Assembly: GCA_019973155.2 (NCBI GenBank)
Contig: BPQB01000027.1
Coordinates: 186,001-250,000 of the forward strand
Source: Phanerochaete sordida
Taxonomy: Eukaryota; Basidiomycota; Agaricomycetes; Polyporales; Phanerochaetaceae
Direction: 5' to 3'
Length of the DNA: 64,000 nt
Under the pieces are notes generated by a model. The model saw only the letters and a list, made by a program, of their open reading frames with translations, was not told the DNA's origin and searched no databases. A program made the translations under genes and the position numbers. Positions 23,292 to 34,755 of this stretch are shown piece by piece (the stretch's first letter is position 1; each line of letters starts with the position of its first letter).

Positions 23292-25713
23292 ATGAATCAT
23301 TATCGTGGCGCCCCTCATCCACATCTGACTTCACCCACACTGTATGTAGTGGGCGTGACGAAGAAAATCAAGTGGTACCAAATGCAGGAGGCATTCGAGT
23401 CCTGCGGCCCCATCACAAGTGGCGGAAAGCACCCCTCTGCCAATTTCTTCGGCAAGAACTGGCAGATCAACTTTTCGTCCATATATTTTGGTAAGCGGAC
23501 GCACCTCTCAACCCGCACGAAGCTGAACTGCTATGCAAGCGGAGATGGCTTTGGCTACAATGCACAAAACGATTCTCAGGAACGTCGAGCCCTTCTGGTT
23601 GCTGAGGCTCTCAGCCTCGTGGGACGGCAAGGAGACACTTCCGGATGACCCGCTGTTCCCCCAATTCGTGCAGACCTACGAGGAGCATCATCCGCTGCAC
23701 TACTACAACGCCCAAGAGCTATTCCGATACTTCAGGAACGCTGGACCCTTAGTGTCTGTGGAGAGGGCCGTCGACATTGGCCACGAAACTACAACATGCG
23801 TCGTCCAATACTGGAACGAGGAGCACGCAAATTTCGCAAGGCTCAACGCCGGATCGCTGGCACCAGACTCGGATCAGCGCACTTCCCCGCTGCCGTCCTT
23901 CACTCTCCGGGCATATAATCCCTACAATCTCTATATCACGGTAGGTGGCGTCTCGTGTCCGTAGATGTCCACCGTTCTGATGTTCCTACAGAAGCTCAGT
24001 CCAGCCGTCGACACCCAGGATCTCCGCGAGCGTTTTGGAGAGGTCGGTTCAATAATTAGATCACGCATGGACGCATTGTGTCTGACATTCGGCTTTGAAT
24101 ATTTCAGTGGGGCGATATCGTAGAGTGCGCACTGTTTTTGCCTTCGAGTGAATGTCACAGCTCATCTCCCGTATGCTTTCAGAGCTAAAGTGGTACGACG
24201 CGGCACGCGGGCAGCGTATGCTTTTGTGTCATATAGAACCAAAGTCGAAGGTGATTACTTGACATAGCACGACTAAGGTGTGGCTGACTGCGCTGACTTT
24301 TAGCTTTACATGCCATGGACGCAATGAGGGGTACACTCATATACGGGCAAGCTATCGAAGTCCGATACCATGTGCCGGCCGTGCAGGGTGTCTTTCGCGA
24401 GACTCGGTTCTCTGCCGGAGGTGGCGGCTCTGGGGCAACAAACTTCGCATCGTCGGTGCGTTGACCGTCTCATAGTCTTTCAATTGTTAGGTTATACTGA
24501 CACCTCATATCTTGTGCAGCACAAACCGCCGGCCTCCGATACCAGGCGTGACCCTACGCCAGACCCCGCAGCTTCGGAGAGAGAAAGACGTGAAGAGGAA
24601 GCCTTGCGTAGGCGACGCGAGGCAGAAGCTGCTGCGGCACGGGAGGCGGAGCGACGCGCGCGGCGCAGCGAAGCTCTATCCCGCAGGAGGTCCGCAGAGG
24701 CAGGGGCGATACGCGCGCGCAAATCCGCCGCAGACGCAGAAGGAGAGCACGGCGCCGCGCGAACGCGCCTTGGACACGCAAAGGAGCACTACGAGACGGC
24801 GCGCAAGGACAGCACCGACGCCGAAGAGGCGCTCGCCGCAGCGGAACGCGCGCTAGAGGCGGCCCAAGACCGCGCGGCTGAGGCTCTCCGCGCCACGGTC
24901 GGGGCGGCGGAGGCCATGTTACAGGCGAAGAGGCACGAGCTCGACGCATGGAGCAGCATGAACGAGGCGCTCGAGGACCGGCGCCATGCCGAGGCGGAGC
25001 AGGAGCGTGTGTACGGCGAGACGCAGGCGGTCATGGACGAGACGGAGGACCTCGCTGCGGAGGAGCGGAGGCAGGAGGAGCTTGCCGAGGCGGTGCGGAG
25101 GATGAAGGAAATGCGGGAGGCGGAGGAGGCGGATCGGCGAGAGCAGGAGGTGCGTAGGAAGGCTGAGGAGGCGGAGCGCGAGAGGAAGGCACGCGAAGAG
25201 GCCGAGCGGGTCGCCCGGGAGAAGCAAGAACGCGAGGCTCGCCACAAGGCTTACTTAGCAGCTGCAGCGGCCGAAACGCAGCGTTGCCAGTCGCGCGATG
25301 TGAAGAGATGGCTCATCAACAAGCTCTGGAAGTGGAACAGCGACCGTGCGCTGCGACGCTTCGAGTTCGTCAGCCAGGAGTTTGACGATATCAAGTTTTG
25401 CGAAAGCCAGCCGCTCACCTTCGACAGTGTGCCTTGGCCTGTGCTTCAAACCCCTCTCGTGCTTACGTTCAACGATATCGACTGGGCCGCGGTAGAGCGT
25501 TTCTTTGAGGCGTTGAAGCGGAGCTCAGCGGGAGAGAGCCAGTACAACACGATGGTTGAAAAAGCGCATCGGAGATTCCACCCTGATAAATGGAGATCCC
25601 GCGGTCTATTAAACACAGTCCTCGACGAAGACCTGCGAAAAAAGCTGGAGAAAGCCGGGAATATTGTCGCGCAGGCCATCACTCCCATCTGGCGAGCCTC
25701 CAGGTCCCAATGA
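23292..25713 (+). CDS. RRM x3 / coiled-coil / J-like protein (copy D, first of array)
   Basis: Exons 1-3 are 23292-23490, 23540-23940 and 23992-24042. A tiny exon starts at 24108, further short exons follow, and a long last exon ends at 25713. RRM-like unit 1: SPTLYVVGVTKKIKW to AEMALATMHKT. Unit 2: AQELFRYFRNAGPLVSVE with TCVVQYWNEEHANFARL. Unit 3: PAVDTQDLRERFGE, then RAAYAFVSYRTKVE (RNP1-like) and ALHAMDAMRGTLIYG. A ~230-residue Glu/Arg/Ala coiled coil includes ELAEAVRRMKEMREAEEAD. The C-terminal module holds RCQSRDVKRW, FEFVSQEFDDIKF, PLTFDSVPWPVL, AVERFFEALK, EKAHRRFHPDKWRSRGLL and IVAQAITPIW. The frame is intact. Function is unknown: RRMs suggest RNA binding, HPDK suggests Hsp70 contact; both are inferred. 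Confidence 0.8.
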
Positions 25714-26044
25714 TCGCATATGGGTTAGGTGACTCTGGCCATGTTCAATACTTAATACTATTGAGCTGCGCGGAGAGCGTTTTCTGCGTTGCTGGTCTGT
25801 ACATTTCCTCTCCTTTGCTGCTGCTTGAAATTCAATATATTTCAATGCTTGTTTCCGTGACCATGTCGAACGCCGAGCTGTCTGATAAAGTCGGGCGCTG
25901 GCATGTTGGCCACGTTGTAACCGAGGACCGTAACTTTGCACCGTGCTTGCCCTTCTTCTCCTTTGTATACATCCCTGTCGGACGTCGCGCTACGCTCTCC
26001 TACAGCTCGCCTTACGACAAAGGTAGCGCGCACCTGAATCACCG

Positions 26045-28754
26045 ATGGCGAAGGATTTCCGCAAAGCGCCGCATCCGTTGCTGAAAGAGGCAGTGTTGTA
26101 CTTCCCAGAGGTCCCGAAGAATGTGCCCTGGGCATCCGTGATCCAGGTGTTCAGCTCCTGCGGGACCGTGCTCAGCGCAGGGAAGCACAACGCGGTGCCG
26201 GACAGCAAAGCGTGGGTAGTACGCTTCCGCGACGTCTTCGAAGGTACGCCGCGCCGTATACACGCCAGCGCCACATAGCTGATAGCGGAGGAATCATGCA
26301 GCTGAGATGGCGCTCGCGACATTACAAGGCGCGGTGATTCCGAACACGACGCCGCCAATCGCCCTTGCGCTGTCGCACACGCCAGAGCTCGCCTCGGTCG
26401 CGCCCCTGCAACCGCTCCTGCCTCAGTTCGTGCAATCGAACCTCGCGGCTCACCCCTTGCAGAGGGCATCCCCGCAGGATGTGTTCCGCTGGTTTCGAAG
26501 CTCGGGGCCGCTCGTCTCTGTCCAGACCGATGTCGATGTCGGGCACGGAAATAGGACGTGCGTCGTCGAGCACTGGGAGGAGGAGCATGCTAGATACGCC
26601 AAGACGCAGGGCAAGTCGCTCCATGCGCCGCTGAAGACCATGCCAGCGTTTGGCCTCCGCACGTTTGACCCCTGCAACCTGTACTGTGCTGTCAGTGAAG
26701 CGGATGCTACATCTCGAAGCGGGAATGGCTGCTGACGATTTGTTCAGAAATTGGGCTCCGCCTTCAAACAAGAAGACTTTGAAAAGCATTTCGGGAAGGT
26801 ACGCCTCTCGACTCTCGATTTCTGGGAGATAATATGCTGAGGGTGGTTTAGTTTGGAGACATCGTTGTGTAGGGATACATACCTGTCAGGAGCAGCCCAA
26901 ATATTGATGGCTGCAATGCAGGGCACGTCTCATGAACGTGGGCACTGTCGAAGCTTACGGGTTTATCTCGTTCCGGACGCAAGATCAAGGTAGGCAGGCT
27001 ATGCTTATTGCTAGCCAACATGCTGACATGTTCGGATGGCTCCAGCATCAGGGGCCATGCGCGCGCTGAACGGAAAAGTCGTTGGGATATCCCCGTTGCA
27101 AGTCAGGTGTCATGAACCGAAGTGGCAGTGGAACTTTCGTATCCCGTCCAACGCGCGAACAAACCCCGAGCAGAAAGCCCAGCCGAAGGCGAAGGATGCA
27201 AATGTATGGTTACTGCTGGCATTTGTGTCGCTCAGTGATGATGAACGTGGATTGTAGAGCGCGCAAGCGAGTAGCCACGACCAAGAGAAAAGCCCGGCGA
27301 ATGACGAAACCCGACGTCTCGAAGAAGAGGAGAATAAGCGAAAGAAAGCGGAGGAGCTCAAGCAGCAGGAGGAGGCTCAGCGTAAGCAAGCAGAACAAGA
27401 ACAGCAAAAGAAGGTCGAGGAAGAAGCACGGCGGAAGAAACAGGAGGAGGAAGAGAAGCGAAAGCTGGAACAGGAGCAGGAGAGGCTCAAGAGAGAACAG
27501 GAGGCAGAAGCAGCGAAAGCGGCAGAGCAACGGGCAAGGGAACGACAAACAAAGCGGGACGCTGCAGAATCGAAATGTCTCGCAGCCGTGGCAGCCCACG
27601 CGTCGGCGGAGGCCAGGCTGGTATCGTTCGAGATAGAACATACCGGGGCGAAGGCCCAGCGTACGACGGCAGAAAGCGAGGCGAGCGCAGCCACAACAGC
27701 GCTCAAGGACGCGGTCCGTGCGGTTCAGGAGGCCGAACGTCTGCTGGCTGAAGCGAAGCAGAGGCTCATGGACGCGGCACGTCGCGCTGGAGACGCGACC
27801 ATCGCACGCGTACACGCGCAGGCCGCGGAGCAAGAGACATCCGTACGGGTGCATGCGGCAGTGCAGGATGAGCGTAACGCAAAGGTCGAAATGGAAATGG
27901 CGGAGCGCGAAGAGCGGGACGTCCTGGAGGAAACCGCTGCAGCGGAGGAGGAGGAGAGGCGGCAGCAGGAGCTCGCAGAGTCCATCCGGAAGATGCGCGA
28001 GCTGCGAGAGGTGGAGGAAGCGGAACAACGGGAGCGCGAGGAGAAGACGCGCCAGCAGGAGGCAGAGAAGCTTCGCAAGCTTGCCGCGGAACGACTCGCA
28101 CGAGCCGAGCGCGAGCGACAGGCTCGCGAGGAGGCCGAGCGGCTTGAACGACAAGCCCGTGAGGAGGCCGAGCGACTTGAACGACAAGCCCGTGAGGAGG
28201 CCGAACGACGTGAGCGAAAGGCTCGCGAGGAGGCCGAGCGACTTGAGCGCGAGAAGAAGGAGCGCGAGGAGCAGGAGGCCAAGCGTCAAAAGGGTTACGA
28301 GGAGGCGTCGGCGGAAGAGCTCACTCGTTGCAAGAAGCGAGACTACGAGAAGTGGAACGTTCACAAGTTCACCCTCTGGACGAAGGAGCGCAGCATTGAC
28401 CGTTTCGTCGCCGTCAGTCTCGAGTTCGACGAGACTCGATTCTGCGAACGACAACCGCTCACCTCTCTAAGCGTACCATGGCCTACTTTGCAGTCGCCTG
28501 CCCGTCTCCAGCTCGGAGAGATCGAATGGGGGGCGGTGGAGGAGTTTTTCGGGGCTGCAAAGCTCGCCGTCGGGGCGAACGAGTACAAAGTCATGGTGGA
28601 GAAGGCTCACCGGAGGTTCCACCCAGACAAATGGAGAGCTCGCGGTTTACTGAAGACTGTCTTGGACGACGAACTCCGGACGCAGTTAGAGAACGCAGGG
28701 AACATCGTTGCCCAAGCGATTACTCCACTGTGGCTTGCTTCAAAGTCGAGATAA
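26045..28754 (+). CDS. RRM x3 / coiled-coil / J-like protein (copy E)
   Basis: Starts 331 bases after copy D. Exon 1 is 26045-26243 (MAKDFRKAPHPLLKEAVLYF...), exon 2 is 26302-26690 (AEMALATLQGAVIPN through QDVFRWFRSSGPLVSVQTDV and RTCVVEHWEEEHARYAK). RRM3 is assembled from KLGSAFKQEDFEKHFGK, FGDIV, NVGTVEAYGFISFRTQDQ and AMRALNGKVVGISPLQVRCH, a very PABP-like ending. The coiled coil is ~300 residues and contains four 11-residue repeats (REEAERLERQA type). C-terminal motifs: RCKKRDYEKWN, RFVAVSLEFDETRF, PLTSLSVPWPTL, AVEEFFGAAK, HRRFHPDKWRARGLL and IVAQAITPLW. It is the closest paralogue of pseudogene B. The exon 4 donor (GTGTAG) is weak; otherwise the model is clean. Confidence 0.78.
28116..28247 (+). 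repeat. 33-bp tandem repeat, four units, inside copy E
   Basis: Units start at 28116, 28149, 28182 and 28215. Each encodes an 11-residue step of the form RQAREEAERLE, a hendecad that extends the coiled coil without breaking frame. The middle units are nearly identical, suggesting recent slippage or unequal crossing-over. Confidence 0.8.
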
Positions 28755-29156
28755 TGACATTAGAGCATGTTTAGCAAGTCGTTGGGCCCAGATCAGTAAG
28801 TATGATATAAAAGTTCTGCAAGCGACCGACCTACGTTTGATTCGAAGTCTGTGACCCAAACGTAAGCTACGACATGCGTGTCGCAGAAGGGAGGGTGCGG
28901 GTAATCCTCGGCACTTCGGCGTTTAAGCGCGCATATTTCCCCGCCGTCGCGGCGGTCGAAAACGACTTGTACTCGACCACCTCCAGCTTTCCAAGGCCGG
29001 GACGTAAGTATGTCCTAAGCCCAAGTTTCAACCCCAGAGTCTATAAATGCCCACTTGTGTAACCTATCGTGCCAGTCGAACAGCGCAAAGGACTCAACGT
29101 CAACGTGCCGTGGAACTCAGGCTCTCCTACACAGATCCGACACTCGCTCGCGGAAC

Positions 29157-32100
29157 ATGGACAGCCCACATCCGCTGGTCACGTCCCCAATTCTCTACGT
29201 CTCAGATGTGGCGGAGCACTTGAAATGGTCTCATCTAATCGAAGTCTTCAAGCCCTGTGGATTCGTGCGATCTGGTGGCAAGAGCAGAGTGGATGGTCGC
29301 ACGAAATGGACTGTCGTCTTCGCGGATGTCTTTCACGGTACGCCATCCAATTCTGCTCTCCGCTTTGCGAGTAGGATCGAACGCTATGCTGTTCAGCCGA
29401 GATGGCGTTGGCCACGCTCCAGGGCGCCATGGTCCCGGGAATCTCCCCTTCAGTCGCGTTATCGCTCTCACATTCACCTTCCCTCGAGGCATCACTACCT
29501 ACTGAACGACTACTTCCGCAATTCGTGAAGGGCTCTGGCAGCGGAAATCACGCTTTGTACGGCGCCAGTGCGCAAGACGTCTTCGCGTGGTTCCGAACGG
29601 CTGGGCCTCTGGTGTCCGTCCAGACCGACGTCGACGTGGGGCATGCACACTCGACTTGTGTCCTTGAATATTGGGATGAGCACCATGCCCAATATGCCAG
29701 GACAAATTGTCGCACAATGCACCCCACGTTGACGGAGATGAGACCCTTCACCCTGCGTACATTCGACTCTCGCGGTCTATACTGTTCAGTGAGTTATGCA
29801 GCAAAGGGCTCTTCGGATTTCTGTTCTGATATGCACTATGGTAGAATTTTGGACCAACATGGCGACAGGCTGACCTCAGAGAAGCTTTCACGCCGGTGCG
29901 AGACTTGCTAATGGCTAATCGGAGCTACAGTCATTCTGATCCATATTGCAGTACGGTGATATTTTTGAGTACGTCCAGTCATTATGTGTGCTCTTGAATC
30001 GCCTGTGAACCGTGTCAATGTAGCACATTGATGAAGAAAGTCGGTAATCCAGACGCATTTGGCTTTGTGTTTTTCAGTCAGCCAAACGAAGGTACCCATC
30101 ATGATTTCAGTTGTATCAAACTATTCTCACTTCTTAAATAGCCACACGAGCGTTGAAGGCTCTGAGGGGCAAAGTCGTTGGTGGCAAGAATCTGGTCGTG
30201 CGCTACCATGAACCATTGCATCAAGACCTATTCCGAGCATCGTTCCCGGCTAGCCCCCCGGGCGGCAGCGCCAATGGAGCGTCCTGGAGGCAGAGGCAAT
30301 CCGTGAGTATAATTTCACAGGTCGAGTCTCTAACTTATTCTCACATTCTATACAGAATGCCCCAGCAGGTCCAGGCAGTCCAGATGCCGCTTCCGAACCC
30401 AGCGCATCCCAAGACCCCCAGCCGGATCCTGCTCTCGATGAAGCAAGACGTAAACGCGAGGATGCAGAAGCCGCTGAGCGCGCAGCAAATGCCGCAAAGG
30501 AAGCCGCCGAAGCCGAGGAACGCGCCGCACAGCAGGCAGTCATGGACGCCGCGCAGGCGTACGAGACGACACGCGCGGAGCAGCGTGAGGCGGACGCCGC
30601 AGTGGAAGAGGCTGAGCGCATGCTCCGAGTGGCAAAGGAACGACAGCTCGCCGCGGCGCTGGACGCCGTGCACGTGCTCGCCGCGAAGCTCGAGGCGGAA
30701 GAACGCGAGCAGGAGGCGACCCGGCGCCATCGCACGGCGGAGCAGGAATTACTCGCACGCCGCACCACCAGAGAGGACGCGCGGCTGGCTGAAGAAGCCG
30801 AACACGAGCGGGTCAAGGCGCAGAGCCGCAGCGAACCGGCGGCACCAGCGGATGGGAAGGGGAAGGGGAAGGAGCCTGAGTGGGGAGCGCAGGCGAGGCA
30901 GCGCCAGGAAGAGAACGCGCGTACGCGTGACGCGTTCGAGCAGCGGCGTAGGGCGTGGTCCGAGAGTCTGAAGAACCTCGGCTGCAAGGATCAGGCGGTC
31001 TCGGGGAGCTCCGACCAGGTTCCCGCCGCCGACGTGGACACTAGCCGAGACGAGCAGTCGGCATCGCAGGCTTCGCGCGACATGGACGATGGCGAACAGT
31101 ACCGTGCGTCGGGCTCTTCGCCGAACGGGCAGTCGACGAATGGTGGTGGCTACTCGGGCGACACCTCTACCGACGAAGGGAACACCTCGGCGGAGACTGG
31201 GCGTACCACACCGGACGACGCCAGGTCGGCTGACTCCGAGTCCGCCAGACACGACGATCGTCACGACGAGAAGGAGAGGGAAGCACGTGAGCAGGCGGAG
31301 AGGGAAGAGGCGGAGCGAAGAGAAATAGTGGAGGAGATGGAGGCTCGAGAGCGAGAGGCAAAGCTCCAAGAGGATCTGCTCCGCGCACTAGAGGAGAAAG
31401 AGGAGGAGGAGAGGAGGCGCCAAGAAGAAGAACGCATCCAGAAAGAAGCAGAAGAGGAGCGGCGGCGAGACGAAGAACGTATAGCGGAGCTCGAGGAGTC
31501 GATCCGGAGAATGAAGATCCTGAACGAGCAAGAGGGCATCGAGCGCCGCGAGAAGGAGAAGCAGGCGAGGCTGCAGAAGGAGCGCGAAGCACAGCTGCGT
31601 CGGGAGGCGGAACAACGAGCCCAAGCGGAAGCGGAACGAGCTCGAGAGGAGGCAGAGCGCAATGCTCAGATGGAGCAGTACCTCAAGGAGCTCGAGCAAC
31701 TGGAGCGGACGGCGGTCGAAGCACAGCGGCTCGAGCAGTACCAAGAGGCGGCAGCGAAAGAGCGCATCCGGTGCCAGAAGCGCGACGCGGTGCAGTGGAA
31801 CATCCGCCCCGACCCCTTCTCCAAGCGGCTCTGGACTCCTCAGTGGAGTATACGCCGCTTCCAGACCCTCTGCGCTGAGTTCGATGAAATCAAGTTCGGC
31901 GACGCGCAGCCTCTCACATTCCAGAGTATCCCCTGGCCCATGCTGCACTACCCCCCGGACCTCACGTTCGACCTGGTCAACTGGAGTGCGGTAGAGCAGT
32001 TCTTCCTTGCCGCGAAAGGGAACATGTCGAATGGCGAGTACAAGAATATGGTCGAGAAGGCTCACCGGCGGTTCCATCCCGACAAGTGGCGGTCGCGTGG

Positions 32101-32212
32101 TCTCCTCAACACTGTGCTCGACGAAGAGCTGCGAAAGCGTCTTGAAGACGCGGGGAATGTAGTGGCTCAGGCGATTACCCCACTGTGGTTGGCGTCCAAA
32201 ACCTCGCGGTAA
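29157..32212 (+). CDS. RRM x3 / long coiled-coil / J-like protein (copy F)
   Basis: ATG at 29157 (MDSPHPLVTSPILYVSDV). The exon junction before AEMALATLQGAMVPG and RRM2 (AQDVFAWFRTAGPLVSVQTD, STCVLEYWDEHHAQYAR) match the family. RRM3 ends DAFGFVFFSQPNE and ATRALKALRGKVVGGKNLV. The last exon starts near 30360 and encodes the longest coil of the array (~500 residues), interrupted at about 30997-31275 by a Ser/Asp/Gly-rich stretch probably disordered. Coil motif ELEESIRRMKILNEQEG. C-terminal module: RCQKRDAVQWN, PLTFQSIPWPML, AVEQFFLAAK, EKAHRRFHPDKWRSRGLL and VVAQAITPLW. No frame break seen. The intron between 30302 and 30357 is inferred from splice signals. Confidence 0.78.
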
Positions 32213-32594
32213 TACCGCGATGGGTGTCGTGCCAACGTCCTCATTCGATGATTGAGATGAAGCTGGTCCGCCGTGGTTTATTGACTAATTTATAGATGAA
32301 GGGGCGAATGCTGCTACACTCGGTGTCTTTACTTGCACTATTCATGGGTTCGGTGCGTCCTTGTATTACGGTTCAGTCACGAAATGGGCATCTCCGACGT
32401 CCGTTGCCTTCAAGGAACGCACCGCGTGCGATCCTCGACTCAGCCTGTTCCTGTTTCACGTTGAGCATGTTGAGCATGGGAACCAGCTGCCCTCACTGCG
32501 GCGTAGATCCGCCTTCGCCCGTGTACAAGCAGCGTCTTCGCCGGTCGATATCGCCTCTCTCTCATCCTCTCCCTCGCCCTTGCCCCCTATCGAC

Positions 32595-34626
32595 ATGTCA
32601 ATCCCGTCGCAAAGATTCAGACCGCACCCCCTTCTCAGGGAGCCAGTGCTTTATGCCGTTGACATACCCGAAGCAGTTAAATGGGAGCACCTAGACCCCA
32701 TCCTCAAGGTTTGCGGACAGGTGGTCTGGCTCGTGCAGAGCCGCACTGGGGGTCTTCCTCCAGATGGAACCATCACTTGGAAGCTCCAGTTTCAAAGCCT
32801 CTATCACGGTGCGTGCTGCTTCCTGTGGTGATAAACGTGTCTGACGCCTCTTCGCCAGCCGAAATGGCCCTGGCTACTGTGCAGAGCCTCCAGATTCCAG
32901 GCATATCTCCGCCGTGTCTCCTGACGATCTCGCCCACGCTTACCCTTGTCGGAATCCTGCCGCCGAAACCTATCGTTGTGTTATACGTGAAGCCTTCCTT
33001 CAGCGGGCCCCATACTAGCCTCCAGGCTGCCAGCGCTCAGCAACTCTTCGAGTATTTCCGTCCCGCAGGGCCTCTGGCCCTAGTTCATACCGACATTGAC
33101 GTCGGCGCTGAGCGGCGGACCTGCGCCGTCGAGTACTGGGATCTTGACGACGCACAGTATGCAGTCAATCAGCGCCATAGCCTCCACAGTGCGCTACAGA
33201 GGGTCCCGGGGTACACGCTCTGCCCGGTATATCCCTACGGCGTGCTTTGTACCGTACGTGGCTAGAATCTCTGCCGTCTGCGGGGATCTGCTGAGCGACA
33301 TTCTTCTAGAACTTGGGTTCGATACGCAAAGCCGATCTTCTCGCTGCACTGGGTCCAATGGTATGCGATATAACAGTCTTCAACCACACTTACCTGACAA
33401 TGAAGCATCTAGAACGGCGAGGGCTCGGATTTCGTGTCTGTATGTCCATAATGAGAGCGATGCTGAGCTCACACGAGGGTGTAGGATTGACATGCGCCAG
33501 GAAGGCACACTCACGACTCACTGTTACATTAGCTTCAAATATCGAACAGTGGGTACGTTTCACCGGACAGTTTATTACGCGCATGATCTGACGAGCATTA
33601 ACGACTGCGGTTAGCGGCACTCCTCCTTTCGATGATGAACGGAGAAGTCCTTGACGACTCTTCGGGCTTGAGAGCGTCCGTTCGCTACATCGAGATTGGA
33701 GACGAGGGAAAGCCGATGCTAGCAGAACCTAACCCCGTGGTCCAAGACATGCGCCTTGTATGTCCGCAACCTCTTAGTCGGCGTGAATATCATTCACATA
33801 AATCGTGCAGAAACCGTCGGAGGCGTTGATGCCGAATACGACCCCCGCAGCCGGAGCGAAGTCGTCCAATCCGCCGAATCACACGGAACAAGGGCAGACG
33901 GAGTCTCAGAGCAGCGCACGCCAGGCGCCCGCGCAGGATCCCGTCAGACAAGAGGAAATTGACGAAATGACGAGGCGGATGCAGGAGATGAACAGGCAGG
34001 AAGAGCAGGACCGGAAAGCGAAGGAGCAAGAGGCCGCAGAAAAGCATCGACAAGACGCCGAGCGCGCCGCGAGGGAGGAGCGGGAGCGCCACGCGCGCCC
34101 CGAGCCCGCCCCACGGAAGCCACCAGCCAGCCCAGCGCCGCCGCCCGTCGACCCCGCGCAGCTCGAGGCATATAGAGCCGCGGCCGCGCGGGAGCACGCG
34201 CGCTGCACGGCGCGCGACGCCGCGCTGGCGCCATGGTTCGCGGCGTGGACGCCCGCGCGGCTCGTGCGCTGGTTCGCGGCCGTGAGCCCGGAGTTCGACG
34301 CGACGCGCTTCGACGCCGCGCAGCCGCTCACGTTCGCGTCCGTCCCGTGGCCGCTGCTCGTCCCGCCCGCGCAGCGCGCGCTCGGCGGTGTCGAGTGGCA
34401 GGCGGTCGAGGCGTTCTTCGCCGCGGCGCGCGCCGAGCTCGGGGACGAGGAGTATAGGGAGATGCTGGAGAAGGCGCACCGGCGGTTCCACCCCGACAAG
34501 TGGAGGGCGCGGGGGTTGCTGAGGACGGTGTTGGATGAGGAGCTGCGCAGGAGTCTGGAGGACGCGGGGAATACTGTCGCTCAGGCTATCACTCCTCTCT
34601 GGCTGGCTGCAAAGTCTTCGAACTAG
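32595..34626 (+). CDS. RRM x3 / short-coil / J-like protein (copy G, last of array)
   Basis: ATG at 32595 (MSIPSQRFRPHPLLREPVLY) chosen by alignment with the other copies; the open frame extends 78 codons upstream but without family similarity. Exon 2 starts AEMALATVQSLQIPG and carries AQQLFEYFRPAGPLALVHTD and CAVEYWDLDDAQYAV. RRM3 parts: NLGSIRKADLLAALGPM, THCYISFKYRTV, SMMNGEVLDDSSG. The coil is only ~60 residues (EIDEMTRRMQEMNRQEEQD) and is followed by a Pro-rich linker. The C-terminal module is strongly GC-biased: RCTARDAALAPW, VSPEFDATRFDAAQ, PLTFASVPWPLL, AVEAFFAAAR, HRRFHPDKWRARGLL and TVAQAITPLW. It shows that the coil is dispensable while the ends are conserved. Confidence 0.78.
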
Positions 34627-34755
34627 TTTGACTTCAATCTTCGTGACGATAGATGTTCTTGTACAAGTACAAATGAAATCCAACGTCCATGTTTCCGCTC
34701 CTCGACCTTCGCAACAACCATGCCAAGATGCGAACGCACACGGTTCTCAATTCCC

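Noticed and set aside
27210..28454. 414-codon open frame on the minus strand
   Set aside because: It lies antisense to the coiled coil of copy E and is a leucine/serine-rich mirror of Glu/Arg codons; similar shadows occur opposite the coils of copies C, D and F.
32361..32594. Upstream extension of copy G to an earlier start
   Set aside because: The extra 78 codons have no match in the other copies, and the upstream start is not supported by promoter or splice evidence.
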